A stretch of 64,000 nucleotides of DNA from an uncultured Clostridia bacterium (GTDB lineage Bacteria > Bacillota > Clostridia > Christensenellales > CAG-917), in NCBI GenBank assembly GCA_944332815.1, contig CALVKQ010000006.1:46995-110994 (forward strand). Reading direction: 5' to 3'. The notes beneath the pieces are model-generated. The model searched no databases. It was not told where the DNA came from and saw only the letters and a program-made list of their open reading frames with translations. A program made the position numbers and the translations under genes. This document shows, piece by piece, positions 9,173 to 19,525 of this stretch (position 1 is its first letter; the number at the start of each line of letters is the position of its first letter).

Positions 9173-10297
9173 TTACTTTGCGACGCAGAGCTTTTCCAGC
9201 GCGGCTACAAAGAGATAGATGTCCTTTTCCGTGTTGTCCGCGCCTATGCTTGCGCGCACCGCGCCTCTGGACAGCGTGCCCAGCGCAGTGTGAGCAAGCG
9301 GTGCGCAATGCAGCCCTCCGCGCACCGCGATGTCCTTTTCCGCAAGCGCGTTCGCCACAAAAGAACTGTCCTTGCCGCGCAGGTTGAAGGAAACCACGCC
9401 CAACGTGGGGTCGTCGGTGTATATCTCCGCGCCCAGTCCTTTCAGATAGTCAATAAGCTCCTCCGCCAGCCTTTTTATGACCGCGCCGTTGCGTTCTCTG
9501 TTTTCAAAACTCCATTTTGCGCCGGCGTGAAGAGCCGCTATCCCTCCCGAAAACAGAGTGCCTGCCTCCAACGCTTCGGGAGGTTCGAGGGGCTGATAGG
9601 TGCTGTCCGACGCCGTGCCCGTGCCGCCCATGAGCAGCGGTTGCAGTTTGAGGTCCTTGCGGAAGATCAGAAGCCCCGTTCCCTGCGGTCCGTGCAACCC
9701 CTTGTGCCCGGGCAAAGCCAGCATATCGGGCATATGTTTTTTGAAGTCGGGTTTGACGAGGGGGACGGCTTGCGCCCCGTCCAGCAAGGTCACGACGCCG
9801 TATTTCTGCGCCGAAGCGGAAAGGGAGGCGAGGTCTATGCGCGCGCCCGTCACGTTGGAGGCGAGGCTGACTGCGCAAAAATCCGCGTTCTGAAGCGCCG
9901 AGCCCAGATGCGACGGCAGTATCCTTCCGCTTTCGTCGGGGCGGATGACCATGAGTTCTATCTTCTTCCGCTTTTCGAGTTCAAAGAGCGGACGCAGCAC
10001 GGAATTGTGGTCGTACGCCGTCGTGACGACGCGCATGCCTGCGCGCAGAAAGCCGAATATGCCGAGGTTCAGCGCTTCCGTGCAATTCTTGGTGAACGCG
10101 ACGCAGTATTCTTCCTCCGGCGCATTCATCGCGGAAAGAAAAAAGCGGCGGCAGTCCTCTATCTTCATGGCGGCGTCCAGCGCGTAACGGTGTCCGCTCC
10201 TGCCGCTGTTGGCGCTGTGGGACAGGTCGTAGTTCAGGGCTTCGAACACCCCTTTGGGTTTGAAAGCGGAAGTTGCGGCATTGTCAAGATAGATCAT
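9173..10297 (-). CDS. Cysteine desulfurase-type PLP aminotransferase (class V)
   Basis: This 374-residue class V aminotransferase fold begins MIYLDNAATS. The PLP lysine is K199 in LPGHKGLHGPQG, and a cysteine in RGGLHCAPLAH occupies the usual persulfide-carrying loop near residue 335. It should release sulfur (or selenium) from cysteine (selenocysteine) as a bound persulfide. The start at 10297 has GGAGGCAAAA. It diverges from a DUF3343 gene, a pairing seen in selenium/sulfur-trafficking loci, so it probably serves that carrier rather than bulk Fe-S assembly (no iscU/sufU nearby). Confidence 0.88.
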   Translation of the reverse strand: MIYLDNAATSAFKPKGVFEALNYDLSHSANSGRSGHRYALDAAMKIEDCRRFFLSAMNAPEEEYCVAFTKNCTEALNLGIFGFLRAGMRVVTTAYDHNSVLRPLFELEKRKKIELMVIRPDESGRILPSHLGSALQNADFCAVSLASNVTGARIDLASLSASAQKYGVVTLLDGAQAVPLVKPDFKKHMPDMLALPGHKGLHGPQGTGLLIFRKDLKLQPLLMGGTGTASDSTYQPLEPPEALEAGTLFSGGIAALHAGAKWSFENRERNGAVIKRLAEELIDYLKGLGAEIYTDDPTLGVVSFNLRGKDSSFVANALAEKDIAVRGGLHCAPLAHTALGTLSRGAVRASIGADNTEKDIYLFVAALEKLCVAK

Positions 10298-10435
10298 TTT
10301 TGCCTCCGCGCCATGATATGCGCGCGGCGGAGAGAATGACACGTGAAGTGCGCACGCCTGGGCGGTGTGGCAAAAGAAAGTTTGCGACAGTATTGTATAT
10401 TAGCGGACGGATACATACAATGTTCGGAGGGAGAT

Positions 10436-10684
10436 ATGAGAGAGTTCTTTATTGCGTTCCGTTCGCGATCCGATGCGATGAGGTTTTATGAGGAAGCGGT
10501 GAGTTACAGGCTGCCTGCGCGCATCATAAACACGCCCTCTTCCGCCGGAGCAGGCTGCGGACTGTCCGTCAAAATGCTCGTCAAGAACATGGGGCAGGCG
10601 AGAGTGGTGTTGGAACGGATGAGAGCGGAGTCGGTCATCGGATTCTTTTACATCACGGAGAGCGGAGCGGCGCGACGTATATAG
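10436..10684 (+). CDS. DUF3343 (putative Se/S carrier-like) small protein
   Basis: An 82-residue protein with a beta-alpha-beta start (REFFIAFRSRSDAMRFYEEA) and one cysteine (C41) in SAGAGCGLSVKM, the conserved feature of the DUF3343 family that is annotated as a putative Se/S carrier. GGAGGGAGAT precedes the ATG. It diverges from the cysteine desulfurase, which could load C41 with persulfide. Function in this organism is inferred from family and neighbour only. Confidence 0.75.
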   Translation: MREFFIAFRSRSDAMRFYEEAVSYRLPARIINTPSSAGAGCGLSVKMLVKNMGQARVVLERMRAESVIGFFYITESGAARRI

Positions 10685-10748
10685 TCCGCCGCTTCGCCGT
10701 TTTCGGAGAGAAAATCGTGCCGGTGGAGCCTGCGAGCGTTAAATTAGA

Positions 10749-10783
10749 TTGCAAACGCGGCGGAAGTGTGCGATAATATGCGC
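10749..10783 (+). promoter_or_regulatory. Sigma-A promoter of nth with predicted leaderless start
   Basis: TTGCAA (10749-10754), a 17-nt spacer and GATAAT (10772-10777) are followed by 6 nt and ATG at 10784. The expected +1 coincides with the A of ATG. No Shine-Dalgarno is seen at the right distance. Confidence 0.6.
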
Positions 10784-11413
10784 ATGGATGCAAATAACGG
10801 CAAAATATTCGGACTTCTCGAAAAAATGCACGGCAATGCCGACTGCGAACTGCACTTCGGCACGCCTTTTCAGTTGCTCATCGCCGTTATATTGTCCGCA
10901 CAATGCACCGACAAGCGCGTCAACATGATAACGCCCGAGCTGTTCAGGCACGCTTCCACGCCGGAGGAGTTCGTCGCGATGCCCACGGAGGAACTGGAAA
11001 AACTCATCTTCTCCTGCGGATTTTATCACAGTAAAGCCAGAGCCATAAAAGAAGCGTCCGCAAGCATCGTCGAGATGGGTGGGATGCCCACGACCAGAGA
11101 GGAGCTCATGAAATTGCGCGGCGTCGGGCGAAAGACCGCAAACGTCGTTTATGCGGTGGCATACGGCGGAAACGCCATCGCCGTGGACACTCACGTGTTC
11201 AGAGTTTCCAACCGCATAGGCATAACGCAGGCAAAGACTCCGGAGGAAACGGAGAAGCAGCTCATGCAGGCGTTTGATGAGGAACTTTGGAGCAGATTGC
11301 ATCATCTGCTCATCTTCCACGGCAGGTACGTGTGCCATTCGCAAAAGCCGTCCTGCGGCGAGTGTTTGTTGAAAGAAGAGTGCAAGTATTATAAAAACGG
11401 GCAAAAAGTATAA
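10784..11413 (+). CDS. nth: Endonuclease III
   Basis: This base-excision-repair DNA glycosylase/AP lyase has ~209 residues from ATG 10784; in-frame ATG 10778 and GTG 10766 also exist. The helix-hairpin-helix LRGVGRKTANVV carries the catalytic lysine, and VDTHVFRV carries the catalytic aspartate. The 4Fe-4S motif C-X6-C-X2-C-X5-C is complete (CHSQKPSCGECLLKEEC). The last ~10 codons (KYYKNGQKV) lie inside a dispersed palindromic repeat (11383-11443), so the C-terminal tail was apparently supplied by that element. The promoter predicts a leaderless mRNA. Confidence 0.93.
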   Translation: MDANNGKIFGLLEKMHGNADCELHFGTPFQLLIAVILSAQCTDKRVNMITPELFRHASTPEEFVAMPTEELEKLIFSCGFYHSKARAIKEASASIVEMGGMPTTREELMKLRGVGRKTANVVYAVAYGGNAIAVDTHVFRVSNRIGITQAKTPEETEKQLMQAFDEELWSRLHHLLIFHGRYVCHSQKPSCGECLLKEECKYYKNGQKV

Positions 11414-11443
11414 TAAAAAAGTGCGAAAATGAGAATACTTTGC
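11383..11443 (+). repeat. AGAATACTTT palindromic repeat, copy 1 (overlaps nth 3' end)
   Basis: CAAGTATTATAAAAACGG...AAAAGTATAATA...GAGAATACTTTG. It shares order and sequence with copies at 17638, 39761 and 59236: an AAGTATT arm, an AAAAACG(G/C)C spacer, a central AAAGTATWATA palindrome and a GAGAATACTTT arm. It provides the nth stop codon. Confidence 0.75.
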
Positions 11444-11497
11444 GCCGTTTGGAGGGCGCGAGGGAGGAGTGCTGCCGCACGGAGCGGCGGAGAAGAT

Positions 11498-12330
11498 ATG
11501 GTGAAAAAATACGAGTTGGTTTCCGTAAGGGCGCTCGCCGAGCGCGTGAACGAATATGTGATCTACGCCCCCGAGATCGCCAAGCACTGCCTTGCAGGTC
11601 AGTTCGTGATCCTGCGTGTGGACGAGGACGGCGAGAGAGTGCCTTTCACGATATGCGATTATTCTCGCGAGGACGGCACCGTGTGCATACTGGTGCAGGA
11701 AGTCGGTTACACAACCGCGCTGCTTGCGCGCATGAAAACAGGGGAATGTCTTGCCGACCTGGTGGGTCCCCTCGGCAATCCCACAGACCTTTCCGCTTAC
11801 CGCCGCATCCTTTTGATAGGGGGCGGCATAGGCAGCGCGGTCATATATCCGCAGACAAAACAGCTGTTCGGAGAGGGGAAAAGCGCGGACGTCATCATCG
11901 GCGCGCGCAACGAGGGGCTGCTCATATACCGCGAACGATTCGCGCGGTTTGCCAAAAACCTTTACGAGGTCACGGACGACGGGTCCGGAGGAAGGAAGGG
12001 TTTCGTCACCGATGTCGCGCGCGAACTTCTGGAGCGCGGCGAGAAGTATGACGTGGCGTTCGCAGTGGGGCCTCTGCCCATGATGAGGGCGGTGTGCAGA
12101 CTGACTGCGGAGTTTTCCCTTCCCACCGTTGTCAGCATGAACCCTCTCATGGTGGACGGCACGGGAATGTGCGGCTGCTGCCGTTTGACCGTAGGCGGCG
12201 AGGTCAGGTACGCTTGCATCGACGGTCCGGAGTTCGACGGTCATCAGGTGGATTTCGACGAGGCGATGCAAAGACTGCGCACTTATAAGACGCAGGAAGA
12301 AGAACATATGTGCAGATTGAGAGGCGCGTT

Positions 12331-12334
<4 letters not shown>
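11498..12334 (+). CDS. NfnA/SudB-like FAD/NAD-binding flavoprotein subunit
   Basis: A 278-residue ferredoxin-reductase-type protein. The N-terminal FAD barrel has VPFTICDY, and the NAD-binding part has LLIGGGIGSAVIYP. The C-terminal cysteine cluster GTGMCGCCRLTVGGEVRYACIDGPEFDGHQVDF binds a 2Fe-2S cluster in PyrK/NfnA/sulfide-dehydrogenase small subunits. It overlaps the GltA-like gene by 4 nt, so the pair probably forms NfnAB (electron-bifurcating NADH-dependent reduced ferredoxin:NADP+ oxidoreductase) or a related SudAB enzyme. Start 11498 is preceded by GGCGGAGAAGAT. Confidence 0.85.
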
Positions 12335-15065
<2,731 letters not shown>

Positions 15066-15100
15066 TGACGTTTTGTTAAAAAGCGTCTGCGCGTGCCCGG

Positions 15101-15877
15101 TCACGGCTCCGAAGAGGGTGCGCGCAGCGTGTCCAATATCTTTTCCTCCGCGAAAGGTCCCTTTCCCAGCGGAGTCAAAGTGAGCAGAGCCATTATCAAA
15201 GATATGCTCCCAAAGATAAGATAATATATTTTCAGTGGGGTCAGAAAGGCGACCGCGACCAGTATCGCTCCCGAGAAAAAATAGTTTTTGAGATTTGAGC
15301 GTCTGAATGCCGCTTCAAAAAAGGCGGACAGCGAAAATTTCTGTTTTACGCGTTTCAGCTGCGGCAGTGCGCCATGTTTTTTCAGCCAGCGGTATACCGT
15401 GCGCATTTTGACGGGAGTGACGTGCGCCTGAAAGTATTCGGTCAGCCGGTATGCGCGCCTGTCCACGGTGTGAGTTATGACGAAAATGCGCTTCCTGTCC
15501 AGTTCCTCCGCTTTTGTCAGCAAAGAGTTGAGGTCGTTTGCCCCAAGTGCGCCGAGTTTGACCGCAGCGAATATCACTGCGTCGGACGTCAGGATGTAGT
15601 TCGCGCCGAATTCTATCCCGTCTGCGGTGACCGCCGATTTCAGCAGCCCGATAAGGTAGGACGGAGGACGGACCGCGCATTCTACGGTCAGCCTGTCGCA
15701 CGAGCACGGCTTTGCGCTGCCGCGCTTTATGTAGACAACGGTCACGGCAGCCATGAGCGCCGCCGCAGCAGAAACCGTGAAAACCGCCGTCCACGATGTG
15801 AATGCCGCAGTCGTCCACACAAAAGTCAGCAAAAATACAATCACCACCGTCGCAACGGTGTCAATCACAGTAGCCAT
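15101..15877 (-). CDS. Membrane protein of unknown function
   Basis: This 258-residue protein has two N-terminal hydrophobic helices (about 5-22 and 28-50), a ~140-residue cytosolic region with cysteines (KPCSCDRLTVECAV) and a basic patch (VYRWLKKHGALPQLKRVKQK), and two C-terminal helices (about 198-216 and 219-236). A -10-like TATCAT ends 6 nt before the ATG, but no convincing -35 is seen. It sits between obg and nadD-yqeK, where Clostridia often carry an unassigned membrane protein. I do not recognise the family. Confidence 0.65.
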   Translation of the reverse strand: MATVIDTVATVVIVFLLTFVWTTAAFTSWTAVFTVSAAAALMAAVTVVYIKRGSAKPCSCDRLTVECAVRPPSYLIGLLKSAVTADGIEFGANYILTSDAVIFAAVKLGALGANDLNSLLTKAEELDRKRIFVITHTVDRRAYRLTEYFQAHVTPVKMRTVYRWLKKHGALPQLKRVKQKFSLSAFFEAAFRRSNLKNYFFSGAILVAVAFLTPLKIYYLIFGSISLIMALLTLTPLGKGPFAEEKILDTLRAPSSEP

Positions 15878-16032
15878 ATCCCAATGATACCCCCTTCCCC
15901 CTCCCTTTATTCCGAGTGCGGCTGCAGGTCATGTATTTGACCCGTCTTTGACGGGTGCGGCAACTGTGAGATGCAATGGTCGCCGAATGAGGCGCGTCGG
16001 CGGATAGGGAGGGGAAAATGTGCGGAAGTGGG

Positions 16033-16067
16033 TTGAAATCGGGGTGGGATGGGGGTATAATCGAAGT
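16033..16067 (+). promoter_or_regulatory. Sigma-A promoter of nadD-yqeK with predicted leaderless start
   Basis: TTGAAA (16033-16038), a 17-nt spacer and TATAAT (16056-16061) are followed by 6 nt and ATG at 16068. The geometry puts +1 on the start codon. No Shine-Dalgarno is available. Confidence 0.7.
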
Positions 16068-17201
16068 ATGCTGACGCTGGTATTCGGAGGGGCGTTCGAT
16101 CCTCCGCACAACGAACACGTCAAAGCCTTGCAATGCGCGGTGAAAACTCTCGGAGCGGAGCGCGTTGTGGTTTTGCCCACTTATCTTCCGCCGCATAAAG
16201 GCGCAGGTTATTTGGATTTTGAAACGCGCGCGGAACTTGCTCGGCTCGCGTTTTCCGAGACTGCGCGCGAAGTGGTGGTGGACGACGAGGAGCGCGAGCG
16301 CGGCAAGGATAATTACGCCTGTCTGCTGCTTGCGGACATGAAAAAAAAGTACGGCGACATAGCTTATCTCATCGGCGGCGACAGTCTGCGCGATATAGAC
16401 ACCTGGAAGCACCCGGAGAAGATATTTGCCGAGTGTCCGGTCGTTGTTGCGCCGCGAGAAGGCTGCGGAGATGCGCGCGCTCAACGCGATTCCGCCTTGA
16501 AAAAATACGGCGGAGAGATCGTTTTGCTTGATATTATGGGCGAAGACGTGTCTTCCGGGCGCATAAAAGCCAAACTGCTCCTCGGAGAGGAGTGTCCGAA
16601 TATCCCGAAGAAAGTGGCGGAATACATAAAAGAGCGCGGTCTGTTCGTGGAATATGCGGAAACCGTGCGCAAATTGAAGGGCATGGAGAGCGAGGAGTTA
16701 TACGCTCATTCGGTGGCTGCGGTCATGCGCGCGGTAGACCTCAACTCCCGTCATAATCTGAAACAGGATTTTGAAAAGGTGTTCACTGCGGCGCTGCTGC
16801 ACGATAATGCCAAACAGCGTCCGTCGCTTGACGGGCTTGACGTGCCTGCCGACAGCGTGGGAACGCCCGTGCTGCACCAGTTTTTGGGCGCGGAAAAGGC
16901 GAAACGCGATTTCGGCGTGACAGACGAAGACATCCTGAACGCCATACGGTATCATACGACGGCAAAAGCGGACATGACGACGCTCGAAATGCTCATCTAT
17001 ACGGCGGACAGCACGTCCTACGACAGGGAGTATGACCCCATTCCGGAGCTTCGCGCCGCCGTGGATGAGGATTTTCAGGGCGGATTCGGAAAACTGCTTG
17101 CGTTCACCTACCGCAAATTGCAAAAGAAGGGGGGCAGCGTCTATCCGCTCACGGAAGAAGCCGTCAGATATTACCTCCCGGGCATGGTGGGGGAGAGATG
17201 A
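16068..17201 (+). CDS. nadD-yqeK: NadD-YqeK fusion: nicotinate-nucleotide adenylyltransferase + HD-domain Ap4A hydrolase
   Basis: One 377-residue ORF joins two proteins usually encoded by adjacent genes. Residues ~1-190 are NadD (NAD synthesis): the nucleotidyltransferase motif GGAFDPPHNEH, PTYLPPHKGA, and C-terminal SSGRIKAKL in the ISSTxIR position. Residues ~195-377 are YqeK-like, an HD-domain hydrolase that splits diadenosine tetraphosphate: HSVAAVMRAVDL, LLHDNAK, GTPVLHQFLGA, RYHTTAKADMT and YTADST. rsfS follows 37 nt later, the canonical nadD-yqeK-rsfS order. An assembly-level fusion is possible, but the frame is clean throughout. Confidence 0.92.
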   Translation: MLTLVFGGAFDPPHNEHVKALQCAVKTLGAERVVVLPTYLPPHKGAGYLDFETRAELARLAFSETAREVVVDDEERERGKDNYACLLLADMKKKYGDIAYLIGGDSLRDIDTWKHPEKIFAECPVVVAPREGCGDARAQRDSALKKYGGEIVLLDIMGEDVSSGRIKAKLLLGEECPNIPKKVAEYIKERGLFVEYAETVRKLKGMESEELYAHSVAAVMRAVDLNSRHNLKQDFEKVFTAALLHDNAKQRPSLDGLDVPADSVGTPVLHQFLGAEKAKRDFGVTDEDILNAIRYHTTAKADMTTLEMLIYTADSTSYDREYDPIPELRAAVDEDFQGGFGKLLAFTYRKLQKKGGSVYPLTEEAVRYYLPGMVGER

Positions 17202-17238
17202 AAGAAAAACGCGCGTTTGCGCAATATAAGGAGAACAG

Positions 17239-17589
17239 ATGAGTCCCGAAGAGATCAAAGACGCAGTATGTAAAGAATTGGACGAGCGCAAAGCCGTGGA
17301 TATCACGGTGCTCAAAGTCACCCACCTTACGGTGCTTGCCGACTACTTCGTCATATGCACGGCGAGGAGCAACAAGCAGGTGAAGGCGCTTGCCGAATAC
17401 GTGTCCGAAAGCATGGAAGAGGTGGGCGTGCAAACTCTGCGCAGCGACGGCGTGCGCGAAGGAAAGTGGGCGGTGCTCGATTTCGGCAGCGTGATAGTGC
17501 ACATTTTCAACGACGATACGCGGATGTTCTACTGCCTGGAAAAGCTCTGGGCGGACGGGGATAACGTGGAATTTTATCCTGCAAAGTAA
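17239..17589 (+). CDS. rsfS: Ribosomal silencing factor RsfS
   Basis: A 116-residue protein that binds ribosomal protein uL14 and blocks subunit joining when nutrients are low. Conserved segments are LKVTHLTVLADYFVICTARSNKQVKALAEYV and WAVLDFGSVIVHIFNDDTRMFYCLEKLW. AAGGAGAACAG precedes the ATG. It ends the nadD-yqeK operon and is followed by a hairpin terminator. Confidence 0.95.
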   Translation: MSPEEIKDAVCKELDERKAVDITVLKVTHLTVLADYFVICTARSNKQVKALAEYVSESMEEVGVQTLRSDGVREGKWAVLDFGSVIVHIFNDDTRMFYCLEKLWADGDNVEFYPAK

Positions 17590-17607
17590 TACTGTCGCAT
17601 ATGAAAA

Positions 17608-17637
17608 AGGCGCGCAAATACTTGTGTTTGCGCGCCT
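17608..17637 (+). terminator. Hairpin terminator after rsfS
   Basis: AGGCGCGCAAATA and its near-perfect complement TGTTTGCGCGCCT flank a CTTG loop. The T-run is poor because a dispersed repeat begins immediately after it. Confidence 0.6.
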
Positions 17638-17696
17638 AACTATTCTAAAAAACGCCAAAAAGTATTATACTTTCGCCTTGTTTTGAGAATAGTTTT
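17638..17696 (+). repeat. AGAATACTTT palindromic repeat, copy 2
   Basis: AACTATTCTAAAAAACGCC, central AAAGTATTATACTTT and GAGAATAGTTTT. Relative to copy 3, the outer arms differ by a compensated change (CTATTCT/AGAATAG against GTATTCT/AGAATAC), which keeps the hairpin intact. Confidence 0.8.
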
Positions 17697-17707
17697 CGGT
17701 TATTCGG

Positions 17708-18100
17708 TCACTGTCGCAGGTTTTGCGGCGCGGCTTTTTTCATAAGCAACGCTTTCGCCTCTTCGGGCATATCGCGCGCTATGCGACGGTAAACTTCGAG
17801 GTCGAAGGAAAGGAGCACTTTCTTTCCGGTGGCGGCTTCGGCGTTTTTTATGAGCAGCGCTTTCAGCGCCGCGCGGTCGGAGGAAAGATAAATGGGTTCG
17901 GTAAGGACGGCGAGGAGCACTCGTCCGTCGTATTCGAACGCGCGCGCGGCAAGGACGAGAGGGTCTTGCAGTGCGGAGTGTTCCGCTTTAAGCGTGGCGT
18001 CCGCGGAGGAGAGGGTTTCGCCGTGCATATCGGCGTCGTAAGAGCTTTCGATGTAGGGAGTTTCCATGCCGTGATCTTTGCCGAATGCGTGAAAAGTCAT
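17708..18100 (-). CDS. Small protein of unknown function, weak YhcN/YlaJ-like features
   Basis: A 130-residue protein with no signal peptide or transmembrane segment. The C-terminal half (VLLAVLTEPIYLSSDRAALKALLIKNAEAATGKKVLLSFDLEVYRRIARDM) has the alternating strand-helix look of the core of YhcN/YlaJ-like spore proteins, but I would not assign it. A weak AAAGG sits about 9 nt before the ATG. It diverges from the FMN-riboswitch operon and is convergent with rsfS. Confidence 0.55.
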   Translation of the reverse strand: MTFHAFGKDHGMETPYIESSYDADMHGETLSSADATLKAEHSALQDPLVLAARAFEYDGRVLLAVLTEPIYLSSDRAALKALLIKNAEAATGKKVLLSFDLEVYRRIARDMPEEAKALLMKKAAPQNLRQ

Positions 18101-18128
18101 ACATTTTTGCCTTTTTTTGTGCGTATCG

Positions 18129-18158
18129 TTGACATTTTCCGAGGCGCGGATATATGAT
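18129..18158 (+). promoter_or_regulatory. Sigma-A promoter of the riboswitch operon
   Basis: TTGACA (18129-18134), an 18-nt spacer and TATGAT (18153-18158) lie just upstream of the FMN riboswitch. Confidence 0.8.
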
Positions 18159-18165
18159 GTAGTCG

Positions 18166-18279
18166 CTTCGGGGCGAGGTGAAATCCCTCACCGGCGGTAT
18201 AGTCCGCGAACTTGCTTTGCAAGCCGATCGGGTGAAATTCCCGAACCGACGGTATAGTCCGGATGGAAGAAGTGCAATT
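18166..18279 (+). promoter_or_regulatory. FMN riboswitch (RFN element)
   Basis: Conserved RFN blocks are visible in order: CGGGGCGAGGTGAAATCCC, TCACCGGCGGTATAGTCCGC, a variable arm, CGGGTGAAATTCCCGAACCG, ACGGTATAGTCCGGATG and the closing GAAGAAGTGC. It senses FMN and, together with the following terminator, should turn the operon off when flavin is plentiful. It precedes a riboflavin-transporter domain, as expected. Confidence 0.95.
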
Positions 18280-18290
18280 TCGTTTTGCAT

Positions 18291-18322
18291 TGCCCCGATT
18301 TGCGTAAGTCGGGGCTTTTTTC
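18291..18322 (+). terminator. Riboswitch expression-platform terminator
   Basis: GCCCCGATTT, GCGT loop and AAGTCGGGGC are followed by TTTTTT. It sits ~12 nt after the aptamer and ~60 nt before the start codon, the normal place for FMN-dependent attenuation. Confidence 0.85.
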
Positions 18323-18384
18323 CGCCGAAAAACGGCTGTTTATGACGTTTTGAGGCAAATCCGTACAGCCCGGGAGGAAACTTT

Positions 18385-19509
18385 ATGCAAATCGGAAACA
18401 AGACCGTGACCCTCAAAATGTCTGCGGCATTCGTCGCAAAGCTCGCGCTGCTTACGGCGTTGGCGTTCGCCCTTTATATGGCGAAGTTCAACCTGCCGTT
18501 CATGTTCCCCGGCTTTTTGGAGATGCAGTTCTCCGAACTCCCTGCGCTGCTTGCCGGCTTTTCCATGGGGCCTGTCGCAGGCGTGCTGGTCGTGGTGTTG
18601 AAGTGCGTCATAAAGCTGCCGCTGACATCCACGGCTTTCGTGGGGGAGTTGACGGATATGCTGCTCGGGGTGGTGTTCGTGCTGCCTGCCGCCATAATTT
18701 ACCGGCTGAAAAAGGACAAAAAGCATGCTCTTATAGGGCTTGTGTCGGGAACTCTGCTCGCGACCGCCGCGGCGGTGCTCGTGAACCGCTACATTTCGGT
18801 GCCGTTTTATACGGAATATTATGTGGACGGGAACTTTGACGCGATCGTCGGGATGTGTTCGGTCATTTACCCGAATGCGACGCAGGACACCTTTTACGCT
18901 TTCTATCTCGGGCTCGGCGTGGTGCCGTTCAACCTTTTGCGCTACATCATAATGTCCCTGCTCACCTTCCTGCTGTATAAGCGGCTGAGCAAGATACTGC
19001 ACTGGGAGGGCGAGTCGTTGAGGCGCAAACTCTCGGGCGAGTACGAGAGCGGCTCGGAAGAGGAAACGTACGCGTTGGCGAAAAGGATCGCGGACACTTT
19101 GAAAGGGGGCGAGATAATATTGCTCGAAGGGGAACTGGGAGCCGGCAAGACCACCTTCACCAAGGGGCTTGCAAAGGCGCTCGGCGTGACGGAGGAAGTC
19201 ACCAGCCCCACATTTACCCTCATGAACGTCTACGAGGACGGCAGGCTGCCTCTCTGTCACCTGGATATGTACCGCCTGGAAGGGGAGGACGACGCGGAGG
19301 AACTCGGGCTGTTCGACACCGTTCCCGAGAACGCCGTAAAAGTGATAGAATGGAATAAATTCAGCGACTTGACAGGGCGCGTCATCGATGTCAAAATATC
19401 CGTTGACGGAGAACACGACAGGGTCTTCACCGTGGCAGACAGCGCGGAGCGCGCTAAAAAGAGTCTTCCTTCGGAGGGCGGCGGCGACAGCAAACAAATT
19501 ACAGTGTAG
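18385..19509 (+). CDS. ribU-tsaE: RibU-TsaE fusion: riboflavin ECF transporter S component + tRNA t6A-synthesis ATPase
   Basis: One uninterrupted 374-residue frame. Residues 1-~208 are a RibU-type membrane protein with about six hydrophobic helices and typical segments (FLEMQFSELPALLAGFSMGPVAGVLV, GELTDMLLGVVFVLPAAIIY, NLLRYIIMSLLTFLLYKRLSKIL). A short charged linker leads to a complete TsaE (~218-352): EEETYALAKRIAD, P-loop GELGAGKTT (249-257), SPTFTLMNVYED, HLDMYRL and IEWNKF. RibU binds riboflavin for ECF import; TsaE is the ATPase of the TsaBDE t6A37 complex. TsaE should face the cytosol. Start 18385 has GGGAGGAAACTTT. tsaB follows 16 nt later. The FMN riboswitch therefore appears to control t6A genes. 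Confidence 0.92.
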   Translation: MQIGNKTVTLKMSAAFVAKLALLTALAFALYMAKFNLPFMFPGFLEMQFSELPALLAGFSMGPVAGVLVVVLKCVIKLPLTSTAFVGELTDMLLGVVFVLPAAIIYRLKKDKKHALIGLVSGTLLATAAAVLVNRYISVPFYTEYYVDGNFDAIVGMCSVIYPNATQDTFYAFYLGLGVVPFNLLRYIIMSLLTFLLYKRLSKILHWEGESLRRKLSGEYESGSEEETYALAKRIADTLKGGEIILLEGELGAGKTTFTKGLAKALGVTEEVTSPTFTLMNVYEDGRLPLCHLDMYRLEGEDDAEELGLFDTVPENAVKVIEWNKFSDLTGRVIDVKISVDGEHDRVFTVADSAERAKKSLPSEGGGDSKQITV

Positions 19510-19525
19510 TTTTCCGTTTGGCGGC

